The position numbers and the translations under genes are program-made. Below, piece after piece: positions 21,382 through 30,910 of a stretch of 64,000 nucleotides of DNA (position 1 is its first letter; the number at the start of each line of letters is the position of its first letter). The notes beneath the pieces were generated by a model. It was not told where the DNA came from, ran no database searches, and saw only the letters and a program-made list of their open reading frames with translations. This DNA comes from Thiohalobacter thiocyanaticus (GTDB lineage Bacteria; Pseudomonadota; Gammaproteobacteria; Thiohalobacterales; Thiohalobacteraceae), in the NCBI RefSeq assembly GCF_003932505.1, contig NZ_QZMU01000001.1, positions 62,001-126,000 on the forward strand, in the 5' to 3' direction.

Positions 21382-21980
21382 TGTCGGATAATCCAGCCCT
21401 GATGCTCACCCTGGTGCTCGGTTCGAGTTCGCCCTTCCGTCGTGAACTGCTGGAGCGACTGGGCCTGCCGTTCGAATGCCACAGCCCGGACATCGACGAG
21501 TCCGCCCGTGCCGGCGAGGCGCCGCGCGACCTGGTCGCGCGCCTGTCCGAGGCCAAGGCCAGGGCCGTGGCCCAGGCCTGGCCGCAGGCCCTGATCATCG
21601 GCTCCGACCAGGTCGCGGTCGTCGACAACGAAATCCTGGGCAAGCCCGGCAACCAGGAGAAGGCGCGCGCACAGCTCGCCCGGCTGTCCGGCCGGAGTGT
21701 GACCTTTCTGACCGGGCTGTGCCTGTATAACAGTGCATCGGACCGCGTGCAGCTGGACGTGATTCCCTACCGGGTGGATTTCCGCAGCCTCACACCCGAA
21801 CAGATCGAGCGTTATCTGGAACAGGAACAGCCCTACAACTGCGCCGGCAGCTTTCGCTCCGAGGCCCTGGGCGTGACCCTGTTCAAACGCATGCAGGGTG
21901 ACGACCCCAGCGCCCTGGTCGGGCTGCCGCTGATCCGGCTGGTGGAGATGCTGGCGGAGGAAGGGGTGGTGTTGCCCTAG
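21381..21980 (+). CDS. maf: Maf-family nucleotide pyrophosphatase (YceF type)
   Basis: 199-aa house-cleaning nucleoside triphosphate pyrophosphatase. N-terminal LGSSSPFRRELLERL, IIGSDQV in the middle and NCAGSFRSEALG are Maf signatures; the FRSEALG form fits YceF-like enzymes that hydrolyse m7GTP in E. coli. The start overlaps the pycB stop by one base. In E. coli yceF is divergent from yceD; here the pyc genes lie between them. Confidence 0.9.
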   Translation: MSDNPALMLTLVLGSSSPFRRELLERLGLPFECHSPDIDESARAGEAPRDLVARLSEAKARAVAQAWPQALIIGSDQVAVVDNEILGKPGNQEKARAQLARLSGRSVTFLTGLCLYNSASDRVQLDVIPYRVDFRSLTPEQIERYLEQEQPYNCAGSFRSEALGVTLFKRMQGDDPSALVGLPLIRLVEMLAEEGVVLP

Positions 21981-21989
21981 TGGACACAA

Positions 21990-22180
21990 AGAGCCTCAAA
22001 CGCAAAGGCGTCGAAGGCGCGCGACGGATGTGAAGACGTAGGTCGGGTTACGCCTTCCAGGCTGACCTGTGTCGCTGGATCCCCGCCTGCGCGGGGATGA
22101 CGATGGCGGTTATCGCAACCGACATTTATGCAACGATTGGGTTTTCTCGGTTTACCTTCGCGCGCCTTCGACGCCTTTGC
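21990..22180. repeat. Repeat-filled gap between maf and sppA
   Basis: The 240-base gap holds CGCAAAGGCGTCGAAGGCGC (~22000) and an inverted relative near 22155-22175, a GTAGGTCGGGTTACGCC half-palindrome (22038) and one arm of the CGTCAT repeat (22076-22102). No coding signal is seen. Confidence 0.65.
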
Positions 22181-22220
22181 GGTTTAATGCTTCTGGGCAG
22201 CAGCAGAATCAGGACAGGCC

Positions 22221-23234
22221 CTATTCCAACCGCGCCCCGTCCACTCCCAGGGTGGTGCCCAGGGCCTGGCCGACAGAGGCACCGAACTCACGGGCGAAGC
22301 GTTCGAAGAAGTCCGGGCGCGGGGTGTAATCGATGATCTCCTCGGCGCCGATCACCTCGCGGGCAACCTGGCCGGCACTGCCGAAGCCGTCGGCCAGGCC
22401 CAGTTCCACGCCGCGCGCGCCGGTCCAGATCAGGCCGGTGAAGATGGCCGGGTCTTCGCTCAGGCGCTCGCCGCGGCCTTTCTTTACGGTGTCGATGAAC
22501 TGCTGGTGCACCTCGTCGAGCAGGGCCTCGACGTGTTCCACGTCCTCCTCGCGGGCGGGCAGGAAGGGGTCGAGGAAGGCCTTGTTCTCGCCGGCGGTGA
22601 GCAGGCGGCGCTCGATGCCCAGCTTGTCGATGGCATCGACGAAACCGAAGCTGTCCATGCGCACGCCGATGGAGCCGATGATGCTGGACTCGTTGACGAA
22701 GATCCTGTCGGTCGCGGCGGCGACGTAGTAGCCGCCGGAGGCGCAGATGTCGCTGACCACGGTGTAGATGGGCTTGTCCGGATACTCCTCGCGCAGCCGG
22801 CTGATCTCGTTGTTGATATAGGCCGCCTGTACCGGGCTGCCGCCGGGGCTGTTGATGCGCAGGATGACGCCGGCGGACTTTCTGGCCTCGAAGGCATTGC
22901 GCAGGCCCCGGGCCAGGGTATCGGCATTGGCCGGGCTCTGGGCCGAGATGACGCCGCTCAGATCGACCAGGGCAGTGTGCTGGCCGGCGGCCACACTGCT
23001 CGTATCCCAGTGGTCGGTGCGGGCCAGGAACAGCAGTCCGAACAGATAGAAGAAGATCAGGATCTTGAACAGGATGCCCCAGCGCCGGGTGCGGCGCTGT
23101 TCGATCAGCGAGGCGAAGGCCAGGCGGTTGAGCAGGTCACGCTCCCAGTTCACCTCGGGGCTGCGCTCCCTGGACTGCTGATTCCGGTCGGATTTGTCTC
23201 CGCCCGGCGGTTCCGCCCAGTTGTCTTCGCTCAT
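22221..23234 (-). CDS. sppA: Signal peptide peptidase SppA, short form
   Basis: Membrane-anchored serine protease that degrades cleaved signal peptides, 337 aa. One transmembrane helix at ~52-71, then the ClpP-like domain: RINSPGGSPVQA, nucleophile Ser166 in CASGGYYVAAA and general base Lys218 in GENKAFLDPF. The length fits the short (SohB/B. subtilis-like) class rather than the 618-aa E. coli SppA. Confidence 0.9.
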   Translation of the reverse strand: MSEDNWAEPPGGDKSDRNQQSRERSPEVNWERDLLNRLAFASLIEQRRTRRWGILFKILIFFYLFGLLFLARTDHWDTSSVAAGQHTALVDLSGVISAQSPANADTLARGLRNAFEARKSAGVILRINSPGGSPVQAAYINNEISRLREEYPDKPIYTVVSDICASGGYYVAAATDRIFVNESSIIGSIGVRMDSFGFVDAIDKLGIERRLLTAGENKAFLDPFLPAREEDVEHVEALLDEVHQQFIDTVKKGRGERLSEDPAIFTGLIWTGARGVELGLADGFGSAGQVAREVIGAEEIIDYTPRPDFFERFAREFGASVGQALGTTLGVDGARLE

Positions 23235-23248
23235 GGGTTGTTTTTCCT

Positions 23249-23390
23249 AGGGCCTGTTAACACTACCGCAGACGCCGTCATCCCCGCGTAGGCGGGGATC
23301 CAGCAGTCGCGGCGGCTTATGGATTCCCGCCTGCGCGGGAATGACGCTGCGTTTAGTGTAGCCACATATAGTTCCTGAGTAACAGGCCCT
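23249..23390. repeat. Dispersed palindromic repeat, extended copy
   Basis: The core (23276-23346) lies inside a 10-bp outer inverted repeat (AGGGCCTGTT 23249-23258, AACAGGCCCT 23381-23390) with AGTGTAGCCACATATAG between, relating it to the 14751 and 52468 copies. It fills the gap between the HAD gene and sppA. Confidence 0.8.
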
Positions 23391-23408
23391 ATCCCGTCTG
23401 CTCGGCAG

Positions 23409-24089
23409 TCAGTGGCGGTTGCTGAGCCGCAGCTCCGCCAGCCAGTCATTGATGTCGGTGAACTGCTCCAGGCATACCACCGGTGCGTGGCGCTGCAGCC
23501 GCTCCCATTCATGTACGCCATACGATACCGCAACCGGATGGGTATTGGCATTGCGCGCCATGGCCATGTCGTATTCGGTATCACCGATCATGGCCGTCTG
23601 GTGACCGGGCATATCCAGCTCATGCATGATCTCCTGCAGCATCTGCGGGTGCGGCTTGGAGCGGGTCTCGTCGGCGCAGCGGGTGGCGTGGAAGACGGCA
23701 TTCAGGCCGCTGATTTCCAGCGCCCGGTCCAGGCCGGCGCGGCCCTTGCCGGTCGCCACCGCCAGCAGGAAGCCCTCCTCCTTCAGCAGCTGCAGGGTCT
23801 CGACCACGCCCGGAAACAGGCTGCTGGCCTCGAGCTGTCCCAGCCAGTGCTCGCGGTAGCGGGCGGCGAGTTCACCGGCCAGCGTCTCGCCGTGCTCGGG
23901 ATACAGGCTGGTGACGGCCTCCTTCAGACCCAGGCCGATGATGTTGCGGATCTCGTCCGGGCTGCGCTCGGGCAGGGCGAGGTCCGCGGCGGCGGCCCGC
24001 ATGCAACCGACGATCTGGGCCTCGGAATCCATCAGGGTGCCATCCCAGTCGAACACAAGGAGCTTCAGCTCTCTGAGGTTATTATCCAT
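23409..24089 (-). CDS. HAD-family phosphatase (phosphoglycolate phosphatase-like)
   Basis: 226-aa haloacid-dehalogenase hydrolase. Motif I FDWDGTLMDSE has nucleophile Asp14 and Asp16; motif II is ATGKGR; motif III/IV are SKPHPQM and MIGDTEYDMAMA. The four-helix cap between residues ~20 and 85 resembles Gph/PGMB subfamily IA enzymes. Homologues commonly lie between rluC and sppA in gammaproteobacteria, so a house-cleaning role is likely, but the substrate is not readable. Confidence 0.85.
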   Translation of the reverse strand: MDNNLRELKLLVFDWDGTLMDSEAQIVGCMRAAAADLALPERSPDEIRNIIGLGLKEAVTSLYPEHGETLAGELAARYREHWLGQLEASSLFPGVVETLQLLKEEGFLLAVATGKGRAGLDRALEISGLNAVFHATRCADETRSKPHPQMLQEIMHELDMPGHQTAMIGDTEYDMAMARNANTHPVAVSYGVHEWERLQRHAPVVCLEQFTDINDWLAELRLSNRH

Positions 24090-24207
24090 AATTACTTACA
24101 CTTGTGAGGAATTTTTCAAGCAGATTCTATATCTGTTCCCGGGCCTGCGGGCAGGTGCAGGCGTCTACGGGGCGCGCATTCTACCCGGATCGGATGACAA
24201 ATGCGCG

Positions 24208-25175
24208 TCAGGATTCCCGGGATGCGGGAATAATGGGGTCGCGGTGCAGTTTTTCCAGTACCCCGTGCAGTTCAGCGTCCAGGGGCGCGCTGACCTGAAC
24301 CCGCTCGCCCGTGGCCGGATGGTCGAAGGCAATCAGGTGGGCGTGCAGAAACAGCCGGTTCAGGCCGCGGGCCTTCAGTGCCCGGTTGAAGTCCGGATCG
24401 CCGTATTTGTCGTCCCCGGCCAGCGGATGCCCGAGGTGGGCCGCATGCACCCGGATCTGGTGAGTGCGGCCGGTGTGCAGCACCGCCTCGACCAGGCTGG
24501 CACCGGGCCAGGCCTCCACCAGGCGCAGATCGGTGCGGGCCGGTTTGCCGTCCTCGGCCACCTGCACCATGCGCTCGCCGCCACGCAGCTGGTTGCGTCG
24601 CAGCGGCGCCTCCACCCGTTGCCGCCCGGCAGCGAGCTGGCCCCGGACCAGGGCGAAGTAGCGCTTGTCCATGCGATTCTCGCGCAGCTGCTCGTGCAGG
24701 GCCCGCAGGGCACTGCGGCGCTTGGCCAGGATCAGGCAGCCCGAGGTTTCGCGATCCAGCCGGTGCACCAGCTCCAGGAACTTCGCCTCCGGCCGGGCCG
24801 CGCGCAGCGCTTCGATCACCCCGAAACTCAGACCGCTGCCGCCGTGTACCGCCATGCCGGCAGGCTTGTCCACCACCAGCAGCCGGTCGTCTTCATAGAG
24901 GATACGGCCGGCCAGCTGCCGGCCCGGCGCCGGGCCCGGACCGGCCTTCTGCGCCGCGGTCGTGACCGGCGGGATGCGGACCTGATCCCCCCGCCCAGCC
25001 GGTAATCGGCGCGGACCCGGCCCCGGTTGACCCGGACCTCCCCCTTGCGCAGCAACCGGTAGATACGGCTGCGCGGCACGCCTTTCAGTATGCGCAGCAG
25101 GTAGTTATCAATGCGCTGATCGGCGTCCTCGGCATCGATTTCCACCATCTGGACGCGTGATTTGTCCATATTCAT
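24208..25175 (-). CDS. rluC: 23S rRNA pseudouridine synthase C (frame-disrupted)
   Basis: RluA-family enzyme modifying 23S rRNA U955, 2504 and 2580 in E. coli. The N-terminal S4 domain (RIDNYLLRILKGVPRSRIYRLLRKG) is read from ATG 25175. The catalytic half, in another frame, carries DDRLLVVDKPAGMAVHGGSG, the active-site Asp in HRLDRETSG, and HTGRTHQIRVH. The frames separate at the six-base C run 24987-24992; one extra base there restores LGGGDQVRIPPV. A homopolymer indel in the assembly is likely. It is divergent from rne, as in E. coli. Confidence 0.88.
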
Positions 25176-25205
25176 GGCCGGCTATCATAGCAGCCGGAGC
25201 GGCTG

Positions 25206-25385
25206 GCCCGCATTTTTCACCGCCGTTCGTCGCGAGACGGTTCCAGGGTGCGGTATGGCGGGCTTTCGCGACCGAGGAGCGCGCAGGCATAGTCGACACT
25301 ATGTCGAGCACACTCCGACCGAGCGAAAGCCAGACAGGGCGTGCCCTGGGGCCGTCGCAGTAGAAGGGCGGTGAGAAATGCGGGC
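25206..25385. repeat. 180-bp imperfect palindrome in the rluC-rne intergenic region
   Basis: Terminal arms GCCCGCATTTTTCACCGCC (25206-25224) and GGCGGTGAGAAATGCGGGC (25367-25385) match at 18 of 19 positions. Pairing continues inward in patches, including GGCTTTCGC with GCGAAAGCC, to a centre near CATAGTCGACACTATG (~25290). It holds no gene. It looks like a MITE or insertion-sequence remnant and would lie in the rne leader if transcription starts upstream of it. Confidence 0.7.
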
Positions 25386-25519
25386 TCGGAACAGAACGGA
25401 AATCTTCTCGCTAAGCAATTGATTTGAGGGGAGCCCGTTGATATAGTTGGGCCGTCGATTTGCCCGGTTGGCCGGTTTTGGCCGGCGGACCGGAATTGCA
25501 GGCGACTGCGCAGCACGCG

Positions 25520-25624
25520 CCGACAAGTTGTCAACACAAAACAGGTCGCACGCATGCCGCAACGCCACCCCGGCTGATGCAGCCCCCGCGGTTCGAGACA
25601 TTATCCCGCCGTTGCATCAGCCGG
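25520..25624 (+). promoter_or_regulatory. rne 5' leader with stable hairpin
   Basis: The 461 bases between the palindrome and the rne start contain no convincing gene. A perfect 12-bp stem CCGGCTGATGCA/TGCATCAGCCGG (25570-25581 with 25613-25624) encloses a 31-base loop, and GACAAGTTGTC is a short palindrome near 25523. In E. coli a hairpin in the rne leader mediates autoregulation; a similar role is an inference. No promoter could be fixed. Confidence 0.4.
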
Positions 25625-25846
25625 TTTCAAACTCAGGCAATACGGTTTCATTTCACATGAATTTGTTTGTTCCCTGTTTCATGTCGAGCACGACCGGCCT
25701 TGCGGAGCGGACCCGGGCACTATTGGTGCTGATGGGTCTGTCCCCCTGGCTGCAGCCGCTGCTGGACCGCGCCTGGCCGGCGGCATCTCCGCGCCGCGCC
25801 GCGCGGCCTGACCTGAAACGGGTCGAGCAACGGCGAGAACTGACTT

Positions 25847-28351
25847 ATGAAAAGAATGCTTGTCAATGCAACTCAACCCGAAGAGTTGCGCGTGGCCATG
25901 GTCGATGGCCAGAAACTCTACGATCTCGATATCGAGGTCCCTTCCCGCGAGCAGAAAAAATCCAATATCTACCAGGGTAAGATCACCCGTGTAGAACCCA
26001 GTCTGGAAGCGGCCTTCGTCGATTACGGCGCCGACCGCCACGGCTTTCTGCCGCTCAAGGAAATCGCCCGCAGCTATTTCTCCGAACAGGCGCTGTCCGG
26101 CGACGGCCGCCCCAGCATCAAGGATGCGGTCAGGGAAGGCCAGGAACTGGTCGTCCAGGTGGAGAAGGAGGAGCGCGGCCAGAAGGGTGCGGCGCTGACC
26201 ACCTTCATCAGCCTGGCCGGACGTTATCTGGTGCTGATGCCCAACAACCCGCGCGCCGGTGGCGTGTCGCGCCGCATCGAGGGCGACGACCGCAGCCAGG
26301 TCCGCGACATCATGTCCGAGCTGAACATCCCGGACGGCATGGGGCTGATCGTGCGCACCGCCGGCGTGGGCCGCTCCACCGAGGAGCTGCAGTGGGACCT
26401 GGACTACCTGCTTCAGCTCTGGAGCGCGATCGAGAAGGCCGCCGACGAGGGCAAGGCCCCGTTCCTGATCTACCAGGAGAGCAACGTCATCATCCGGGCC
26501 CTGCGCGACTACCTGCGCTCGGACATCGGCGAGATCATGATCGACGACGCCCAGGTCTTCGAACGGGCGCGCGAGTTCATGGAACTCGTCATGCCGCACA
26601 ACCTGCACAAGCTCAAGCGCTACGACGACCCGGTGCCGCTGTTCTCGCGCTACCAGATCGAGAGCCAGATCGAGTCGGCTTTCCAGCGCGACGTCACCCT
26701 GCCCTCGGGCGGCTCCATTGTCATCGACCACACCGAGGCGATGCTGTCCATCGACATCAACTCGGCGCGCGCCACCAAGGGCAGCGACATCGAGGAGACG
26801 GCGCTCAACACCAACCTGGAGGCGGCCGATGAGATCGCCCGCCAGCTGCGCATCCGGGACCTGGGCGGGTTGATCGTCATCGACTTCATCGACATGTCCG
26901 CGGCCAAACACCAGCGCGAAGTGGAGAACCGCCTGAAGGAGGCGCTGAAGATGGACCGCGCCCGGGTCCAGGTCGGGCGCATCTCGCGCTTCGGCCTGCT
27001 GGAGATGTCGCGCCAGCGCCTGCGGCCGTCGTTGGGCGAGTCCAGCCAGATCGTCTGCCCGCGCTGCAACGGCCACGGCACGGTGCGCGGGGTGGAATCC
27101 CTGGCCCTGGCGGTGCTGCGCATCGTCGAGGAGAACGCCATGAAGGAGAAGACCGCGCGCGTGGTGGCCCACGTGCCGGTCGAGGTGGCGACCTTCCTGC
27201 TCAACGAGAAGCGTGGGCCGCTGTACGAGATCGAGCAACGCTACAGGGTCAGCGTCATGCTCATCCCCTCCCCCTCACTGGAGACGCCGAACTACGAGGT
27301 CCGGCGCCTGCGCACCGACGAGGTCAAGGGCGAGCAGGCCGCCGCCAGCTTCGAGCTCATCCCCGAGGAGACGCTCGAGGCGGGTGAGCCGGCCGGCGAG
27401 GCCGTGACCCGTCGGGTCGAGGAGCCGGCCGTGAAGATGCTGGTGCCCTCCTCCCCGGTGCCGCCGCCGACCCCTGTCAGCGAGGCGCCGGCCCGGCCGG
27501 CCGCCGGCGGTCAGCCCGGTCTCCTCAAGCGCCTGTGGTCGAACCTGTTCGGCACCCCGGAGCCGGGGGAGAGCGCGGAAGAGAAGCCCTCCCGCGCCAG
27601 CGGCGGCAAGGGCCGTCAGGACAGCCGCAGCGGTACGGGCGGAGGCCGCAGTGACAACCGCAACGGCGGCGGCCGCAGCCGCAGCAGCTCCGGCAGCCGC
27701 AGCGGCGGTAACCGCAGCCGGGCCAAGCGCCAGGAGCCGTCCCAGGACAAGGCCGCTCAGGACAAGCCGACGCCGGCCAGGTCACAGGAAACCCGGGGCG
27801 AGGCCAAGTCCGAAACCAAACCCGAGGCCAAGGCCAAACCCGAGCCGAAGGCCCAGGGTGAAGGCGGCGAATCCGGCCAGACCCAGGGCCGCGAATCCCG
27901 CAGCGGCCGCAGCGGTCGCCGGGGCCGGCGCGGCGGCAGCGGCCGGCGCCGCTCCGGCGGCAGCAACCGCCAGCGCGAAGGCGGACAGGCGCAGGCTCAG
28001 GGCGAGAACCAGGGCCAGGCGCCGACGCAGGACAATGAAAACCGTCCCGCCGCACAATCCGGCACCAGCAAAGCCGCCGGCGGCGATCAGGGCAAGGATG
28101 GCAGCCAGCAGGTCGGCGGCCAGGTGGTCGAAATGAAGGCCCAGGACAAGCCGGCCGAAAAGCCGGTCGAAAAGCCGGCTGACAGCACCCTCAACCCCAA
28201 GCCCGCCCCGAGCGGCGGCGACACGGCCGGGCCGGCACCGGCGGCCAGCCAGGACAAGCCCGCCCCGGCACGCTCCGATGCGCCGGCCGACAAACCCGCG
28301 GCCGAATCCGCGCCGAAGGACCCGGCCAAGGTGGTGGGCAACAAGGAATAG
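25847..28351 (+). CDS. rne: Ribonuclease E
   Basis: Endoribonuclease and degradosome scaffold, 834 aa. The S1 RNA-binding domain covers ~35-125; the catalytic Asp residues are Asp303 (DINSARAT) and Asp346 (DFIDM), the same numbers as in E. coli; the zinc-link CPRC has Cys404 and Cys407. From ~500 the protein is disordered: Arg/Gly/Ser-rich, then Lys/Pro/Ala/Glu-rich with [14 protein letters not shown]-like repeats, shorter than in E. coli (1061 aa). KRLWSNLFG near residue 565 may be a membrane-targeting amphipathic segment. It is divergent from rluC. Confidence 0.96.
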   Translation: MKRMLVNATQPEELRVAMVDGQKLYDLDIEVPSREQKKSNIYQGKITRVEPSLEAAFVDYGADRHGFLPLKEIARSYFSEQALSGDGRPSIKDAVREGQELVVQVEKEERGQKGAALTTFISLAGRYLVLMPNNPRAGGVSRRIEGDDRSQVRDIMSELNIPDGMGLIVRTAGVGRSTEELQWDLDYLLQLWSAIEKAADEGKAPFLIYQESNVIIRALRDYLRSDIGEIMIDDAQVFERAREFMELVMPHNLHKLKRYDDPVPLFSRYQIESQIESAFQRDVTLPSGGSIVIDHTEAMLSIDINSARATKGSDIEETALNTNLEAADEIARQLRIRDLGGLIVIDFIDMSAAKHQREVENRLKEALKMDRARVQVGRISRFGLLEMSRQRLRPSLGESSQIVCPRCNGHGTVRGVESLALAVLRIVEENAMKEKTARVVAHVPVEVATFLLNEKRGPLYEIEQRYRVSVMLIPSPSLETPNYEVRRLRTDEVKGEQAAASFELIPEETLEAGEPAGEAVTRRVEEPAVKMLVPSSPVPPPTPVSEAPARPAAGGQPGLLKRLWSNLFGTPEPGESAEEKPSRASGGKGRQDSRSGTGGGRSDNRNGGGRSRSSSGSRSGGNRSRAKRQEPSQDKAAQDKPTPARSQETRGEAKSETKPEAKAKPEPKAQGEGGESGQTQGRESRSGRSGRRGRRGGSGRRRSGGSNRQREGGQAQAQGENQGQAPTQDNENRPAAQSGTSKAAGGDQGKDGSQQVGGQVVEMKAQDKPAEKPVEKPADSTLNPKPAPSGGDTAGPAPAASQDKPAPARSDAPADKPAAESAPKDPAKVVGNKE

Positions 28352-28368
28352 CAGGCTGGATGGTAGAC

Positions 28369-28495
28369 GTAGGCCGGGGCGCTGCGCGTATCCCGGCCTA
28401 CGGCCTTAAACAATTGTCCGTCATTGCGAGGAACGAAGTGACGCGGCAATCTCCACGCTGCGCTTATCCCGGCCTACGACTTTTATCGTAGCCTA
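28369..28495. repeat. Dispersed repeats between rne and the phosphatase gene
   Basis: GTAGGCCGGG..CCCGGCCTAC palindrome at 28369-28401, a CGTCATTGCGAGG...GTGACGCGGCAATCTCC element at ~28421-28455, and a second CCCGGCCTACG half near 28470. The genes on both sides converge, so these stems may act as terminators. Confidence 0.65.
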
Positions 28496-28984
28496 CAGCC
28501 TGTGCTCGATCCGGATGTGCTCGAGCAGCCCGTGCGAGGCCGCCTCGATCAGGTCCAGCACCCGCTCGAAGCCCTGCTTGCCGCCATAGTAGGGATCCGG
28601 CACATCGGTGTCCTGCAACTCCCGGGCGAATTCCAGGAACAGTTTCAGGCGCTGTTCGTAGTCCGGCAGCACCAGTTCCTGCAGATCGGCATAGTTGCTG
28701 CGATCCATGGCCAGCACATAGTCGAATTCGATGAAATCCTCGACCTGCACCTTGCGCGCGCGCTGCGCGGACAGATCATAACCGCGCTTGCCGGCGGCCT
28801 CCTGCGCCCGTGCATCCGGCGGCTCACCCACATGATAGGCATGGGTGCCGGCCGAATGAATCTCGATCCGGTCCAGCAGACCGGCCTCCTCGACCACCTT
28901 CTCGAACACGCCCTGGGCCGTGGGCGAACGGCAGATATTGCCCATGCACACGAACAGCACGCGCACCTTGTTCTGATCACTCAT
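28493..28984 (-). CDS. Low-molecular-weight protein tyrosine phosphatase
   Basis: 163-aa cytosolic phosphatase. The P-loop is FVCMGNICRSPTA with nucleophile Cys13 and Arg19; the general acid Asp lies in VPDPYYGG. In Gram-negatives such enzymes either pair with a BY-kinase for exopolysaccharide or act alone; no kinase is nearby, so the target is unknown. It is convergent with rne. Confidence 0.92.
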   Translation of the reverse strand: MSDQNKVRVLFVCMGNICRSPTAQGVFEKVVEEAGLLDRIEIHSAGTHAYHVGEPPDARAQEAAGKRGYDLSAQRARKVQVEDFIEFDYVLAMDRSNYADLQELVLPDYEQRLKLFLEFARELQDTDVPDPYYGGKQGFERVLDLIEAASHGLLEHIRIEHRL

Positions 28985-29110
28985 GTTCGGCTTCTCTTTC
29001 TCTGTTACTGCAAATCCACATTCTTATATTCTAAAACAATAACTTGGACTCGGGAAGCCGGAACCCGCTGCCCAGTTGCATCCGGGTGGAGAATGACCGA
29101 ATATCCGGGA

Positions 29111-29398
29111 ATGAACAGTGAATCCGATCAGGAACCGATTGACGACCTCCAGCGCCTGCGCGCCGCCATCGGCCAGGTGGTGCAGGTGCAGGACCGTGCC
29201 TGCCGCATCATGGAAGTGCTGGAGGACGGCCCCAGCGTCGTAATCGAGTGCCTGGGCATGGACAAGACCATCCAGGCCAACCAGTTCGGGGATGCCACCC
29301 GCCGCGTCGCCCAGACCCGCACCATCCCGCTCTATGACCGCGAACAGAGGCCGAACCCGGATATTGAACTGCTGTTCGAGGCGCTGCAGGAGAAATAA
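29111..29398 (+). CDS. Conserved hypothetical protein (95 aa)
   Basis: A small soluble protein with no signal peptide: a short N-terminal acidic helix (DDLQRLRAAIGQ), then beta-rich segments GQVVQVQDRACRIMEVL, PSVVIECLG and TIQANQFGDATRRV, ending in a helix ELLFEALQEK. ATG 29111 is preferred over the in-frame ATG at 29093 because it starts at the compact domain; neither has a strong ribosome site. Function unknown. Confidence 0.6.
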   Translation: MNSESDQEPIDDLQRLRAAIGQVVQVQDRACRIMEVLEDGPSVVIECLGMDKTIQANQFGDATRRVAQTRTIPLYDREQRPNPDIELLFEALQEK

Positions 29399-29443
29399 GC
29401 ATCCCCGGCACCTAGCCGTAACCGTCATCCCCGTACTTTATAA

Positions 29444-29470
29444 CGTCATCCCCGCGCAGGCGGGGATCCA
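29444..29470. repeat. Partial copy of the CGTCAT repeat
   Basis: Only one arm of the dispersed element is present (CGTCATCCCCGCG..CGGGGATCCAG). The right arm is missing. Confidence 0.6.
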
Positions 29471-29547
29471 GAAACCGCCATCGCCAACGGTCTACTGCCG
29501 TTCCCGTCTCATCTAGATACCATTACGGTCAGCCGCGAACGCCTCTC

Positions 29548-29985
29548 TCACTCCCCCACCACCTGCACCGCAACCGTCCGCTCCCGCGGCCCATCCAGTT
29601 CCACCAGCAGAACCGACTGATACTGCCCCAACACCAATTGCCCCTCACTCACCGGCACCACCTCAGAACTGCCCAGCATCATCGCCACCAGATGCGAATG
29701 CGCATTCTCCGGCTCATCCGCTGGACAGTCGCGCAAATGGATATCGTTGTGCAGATACCTGTCCCTTGGCGGGACCAGCTTAGTAAAGAAGTCCTTCACA
29801 TCCTCCAGCAGTCGCGCCTCGTTCTCGTTGATGGTCAATGCCGTGGTGGTGTGCCGGGAGGTGACGGTGACAAAGCCGTTACCGATACCGCTGTCGGCCA
29901 GGCAGTCCCGGATCTGCGGAGTGACATCATGCAGGGAGATGCCGGCAGAGGTGGACAACTGCAACTGAAGGTATCTGGTGAGCAT
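29548..29985 (-). CDS. YjbQ/UPF0047 family protein
   Basis: 145-aa trimeric beta-barrel protein of the YjbQ family, annotated elsewhere as secondary thiamine-phosphate synthase. Conserved features are SRHTTTALTINENE (a metal-ligand His and the following acidic site), DCPADEPENAHSHLVAMMLG with two histidines, and GQYQSVLLVELDGPRERTV. All family metal histidines appear present. It stands alone between repeats and a toxin-antitoxin pair. Confidence 0.88.
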   Translation of the reverse strand: MLTRYLQLQLSTSAGISLHDVTPQIRDCLADSGIGNGFVTVTSRHTTTALTINENEARLLEDVKDFFTKLVPPRDRYLHNDIHLRDCPADEPENAHSHLVAMMLGSSEVVPVSEGQLVLGQYQSVLLVELDGPRERTVAVQVVGE

Positions 29986-30076
29986 GTGCAGCCTCTATAT
30001 CTCATTGTTATTTATTGAATAAATGGTGTATGGATGTCATGTTGATTACACCGTGTGTATGGTGCAGCATATTTTC

Positions 30077-30307
30077 ATGCACCGCACTCAGATCATTCTC
30101 GAAGACTGGCAATATCAGGTTCTGCGCGCCCGGGCCGAGCGGGAAGGACGCAGCATGTCAGCGGTGGTGCGCGATATTCTGCAGACCGCGCTCAGTCCAC
30201 CGGCCGGACAGAAAAGCCGCCTCGGCGAGATCGGCGGCATGGGAGAGGACACCGCCTCCTATGGCCGTGACCACGACCAATACCTGTATGGGGAAGACGC
30301 CGACTGA
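30077..30307 (+). CDS. FitA-type ribbon-helix-helix antitoxin
   Basis: 76-aa protein beginning MHRTQIILEDWQYQVLR and continuing EREGRSMSAVVRDIL, a ribbon-helix-helix DNA-binding domain as in FitA/VapB antitoxins. The C-terminal ~30 residues (GEIGGMGEDTASYGRDHDQ) are flexible and acidic, suited to wrapping a PIN toxin. The next gene starts within its stop codon (TGATG), the usual toxin-antitoxin coupling. ATG 30077 is chosen at the ribbon start; an earlier in-frame ATG at 30023 would add 18 atypical residues. Confidence 0.82.
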   Translation: MHRTQIILEDWQYQVLRARAEREGRSMSAVVRDILQTALSPPAGQKSRLGEIGGMGEDTASYGRDHDQYLYGEDAD

Positions 30308-30707
30308 TGCAGCGGCTGTTTGTCGATACCAGCGCCTGTGGTTTGCCTTCGCCAATCGTCGGGATCCGGATCATGCCGCTGTGCGCGCGGTACTTGATGG
30401 CTTCGAGGGGCGCCTGACCACTTCCAATTACATCTTCGACGAAACCATTTCACTGTGTCTTTACCGTCTCGGACACACTGTCGCGGAACGCGTCGGAAAC
30501 GTCCTGCTCGACCCCAATACAGTCGACCAAATCCGCCTCCTGCCAGAAGACGAACAGGCCGCGTGGGCACTGTTCCGCAACCGCGCCGACAAGCACTACA
30601 GCTTCACCGACTGCACCTCCTTCGCGCTCATGCGCCGCCTCGGCATAACCACCGCTCTGGCCCTGGACTCGGATTTCCGCATCGAGGGATTCGAACTCTT
30701 GCCATGA
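30307..30707 (+). CDS. PIN-domain toxin (frame-disrupted)
   Basis: A VapC/FitB-type ribonuclease toxin partner of the preceding antitoxin. From ATG 30307 it reads MQRLFVDTSA with the first metal Asp; the rest, in another frame, continues FAFANRRDPDHAAVRA, then NYIFDETISL (Glu), HYSFTDCTSFALM (Asp) and a final LDSDFRIEGFELLP, a complete PIN domain of ~131 aa. The switch is at 30337-30341, where TGTGG replaces the TGG tryptophan codon: a two-base insertion. It is either an inactivated toxin beside an intact antitoxin or an assembly error. Confidence 0.8.
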
Positions 30708-30730
30708 ACAGCATGTGGCATGGAAGCCGA

Positions 30731-30803
30731 ATCCGGGGACAGTATATTAATCCTACAAGCACTGCCTTGGTGTGCTGGGAATTAGGTATACTGTCCCCGG
30801 AAT
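30731..30803. repeat. RAYT-style palindrome (CCGGGGACAGTATA)
   Basis: A perfect 14-bp inverted repeat, CCGGGGACAGTATA at 30733-30746 and TATACTGTCCCCGG at 30787-30800, with a 40-base spacer. Elements with this sequence type are associated with REP-associated tyrosine transposases; no such transposase gene is visible here. Confidence 0.75.
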
Positions 30804-30910
30804 AGAGGTTGATAGCTGCAACTGGAAGTATTTGATGAGCAAGTATCAGTTACCTAACAAGTCCGTTTTCGACCAAGAGCCGACGTTGGCAATATGGGAT
30901 TGCTGATAGC

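Noticed and set aside
25447-25980. 177-aa open frame across the rne leader
   Set aside because: It overlaps the rne start in another frame, has biased low-complexity composition, no ribosome site and no domain; the region is better read as an untranslated leader.
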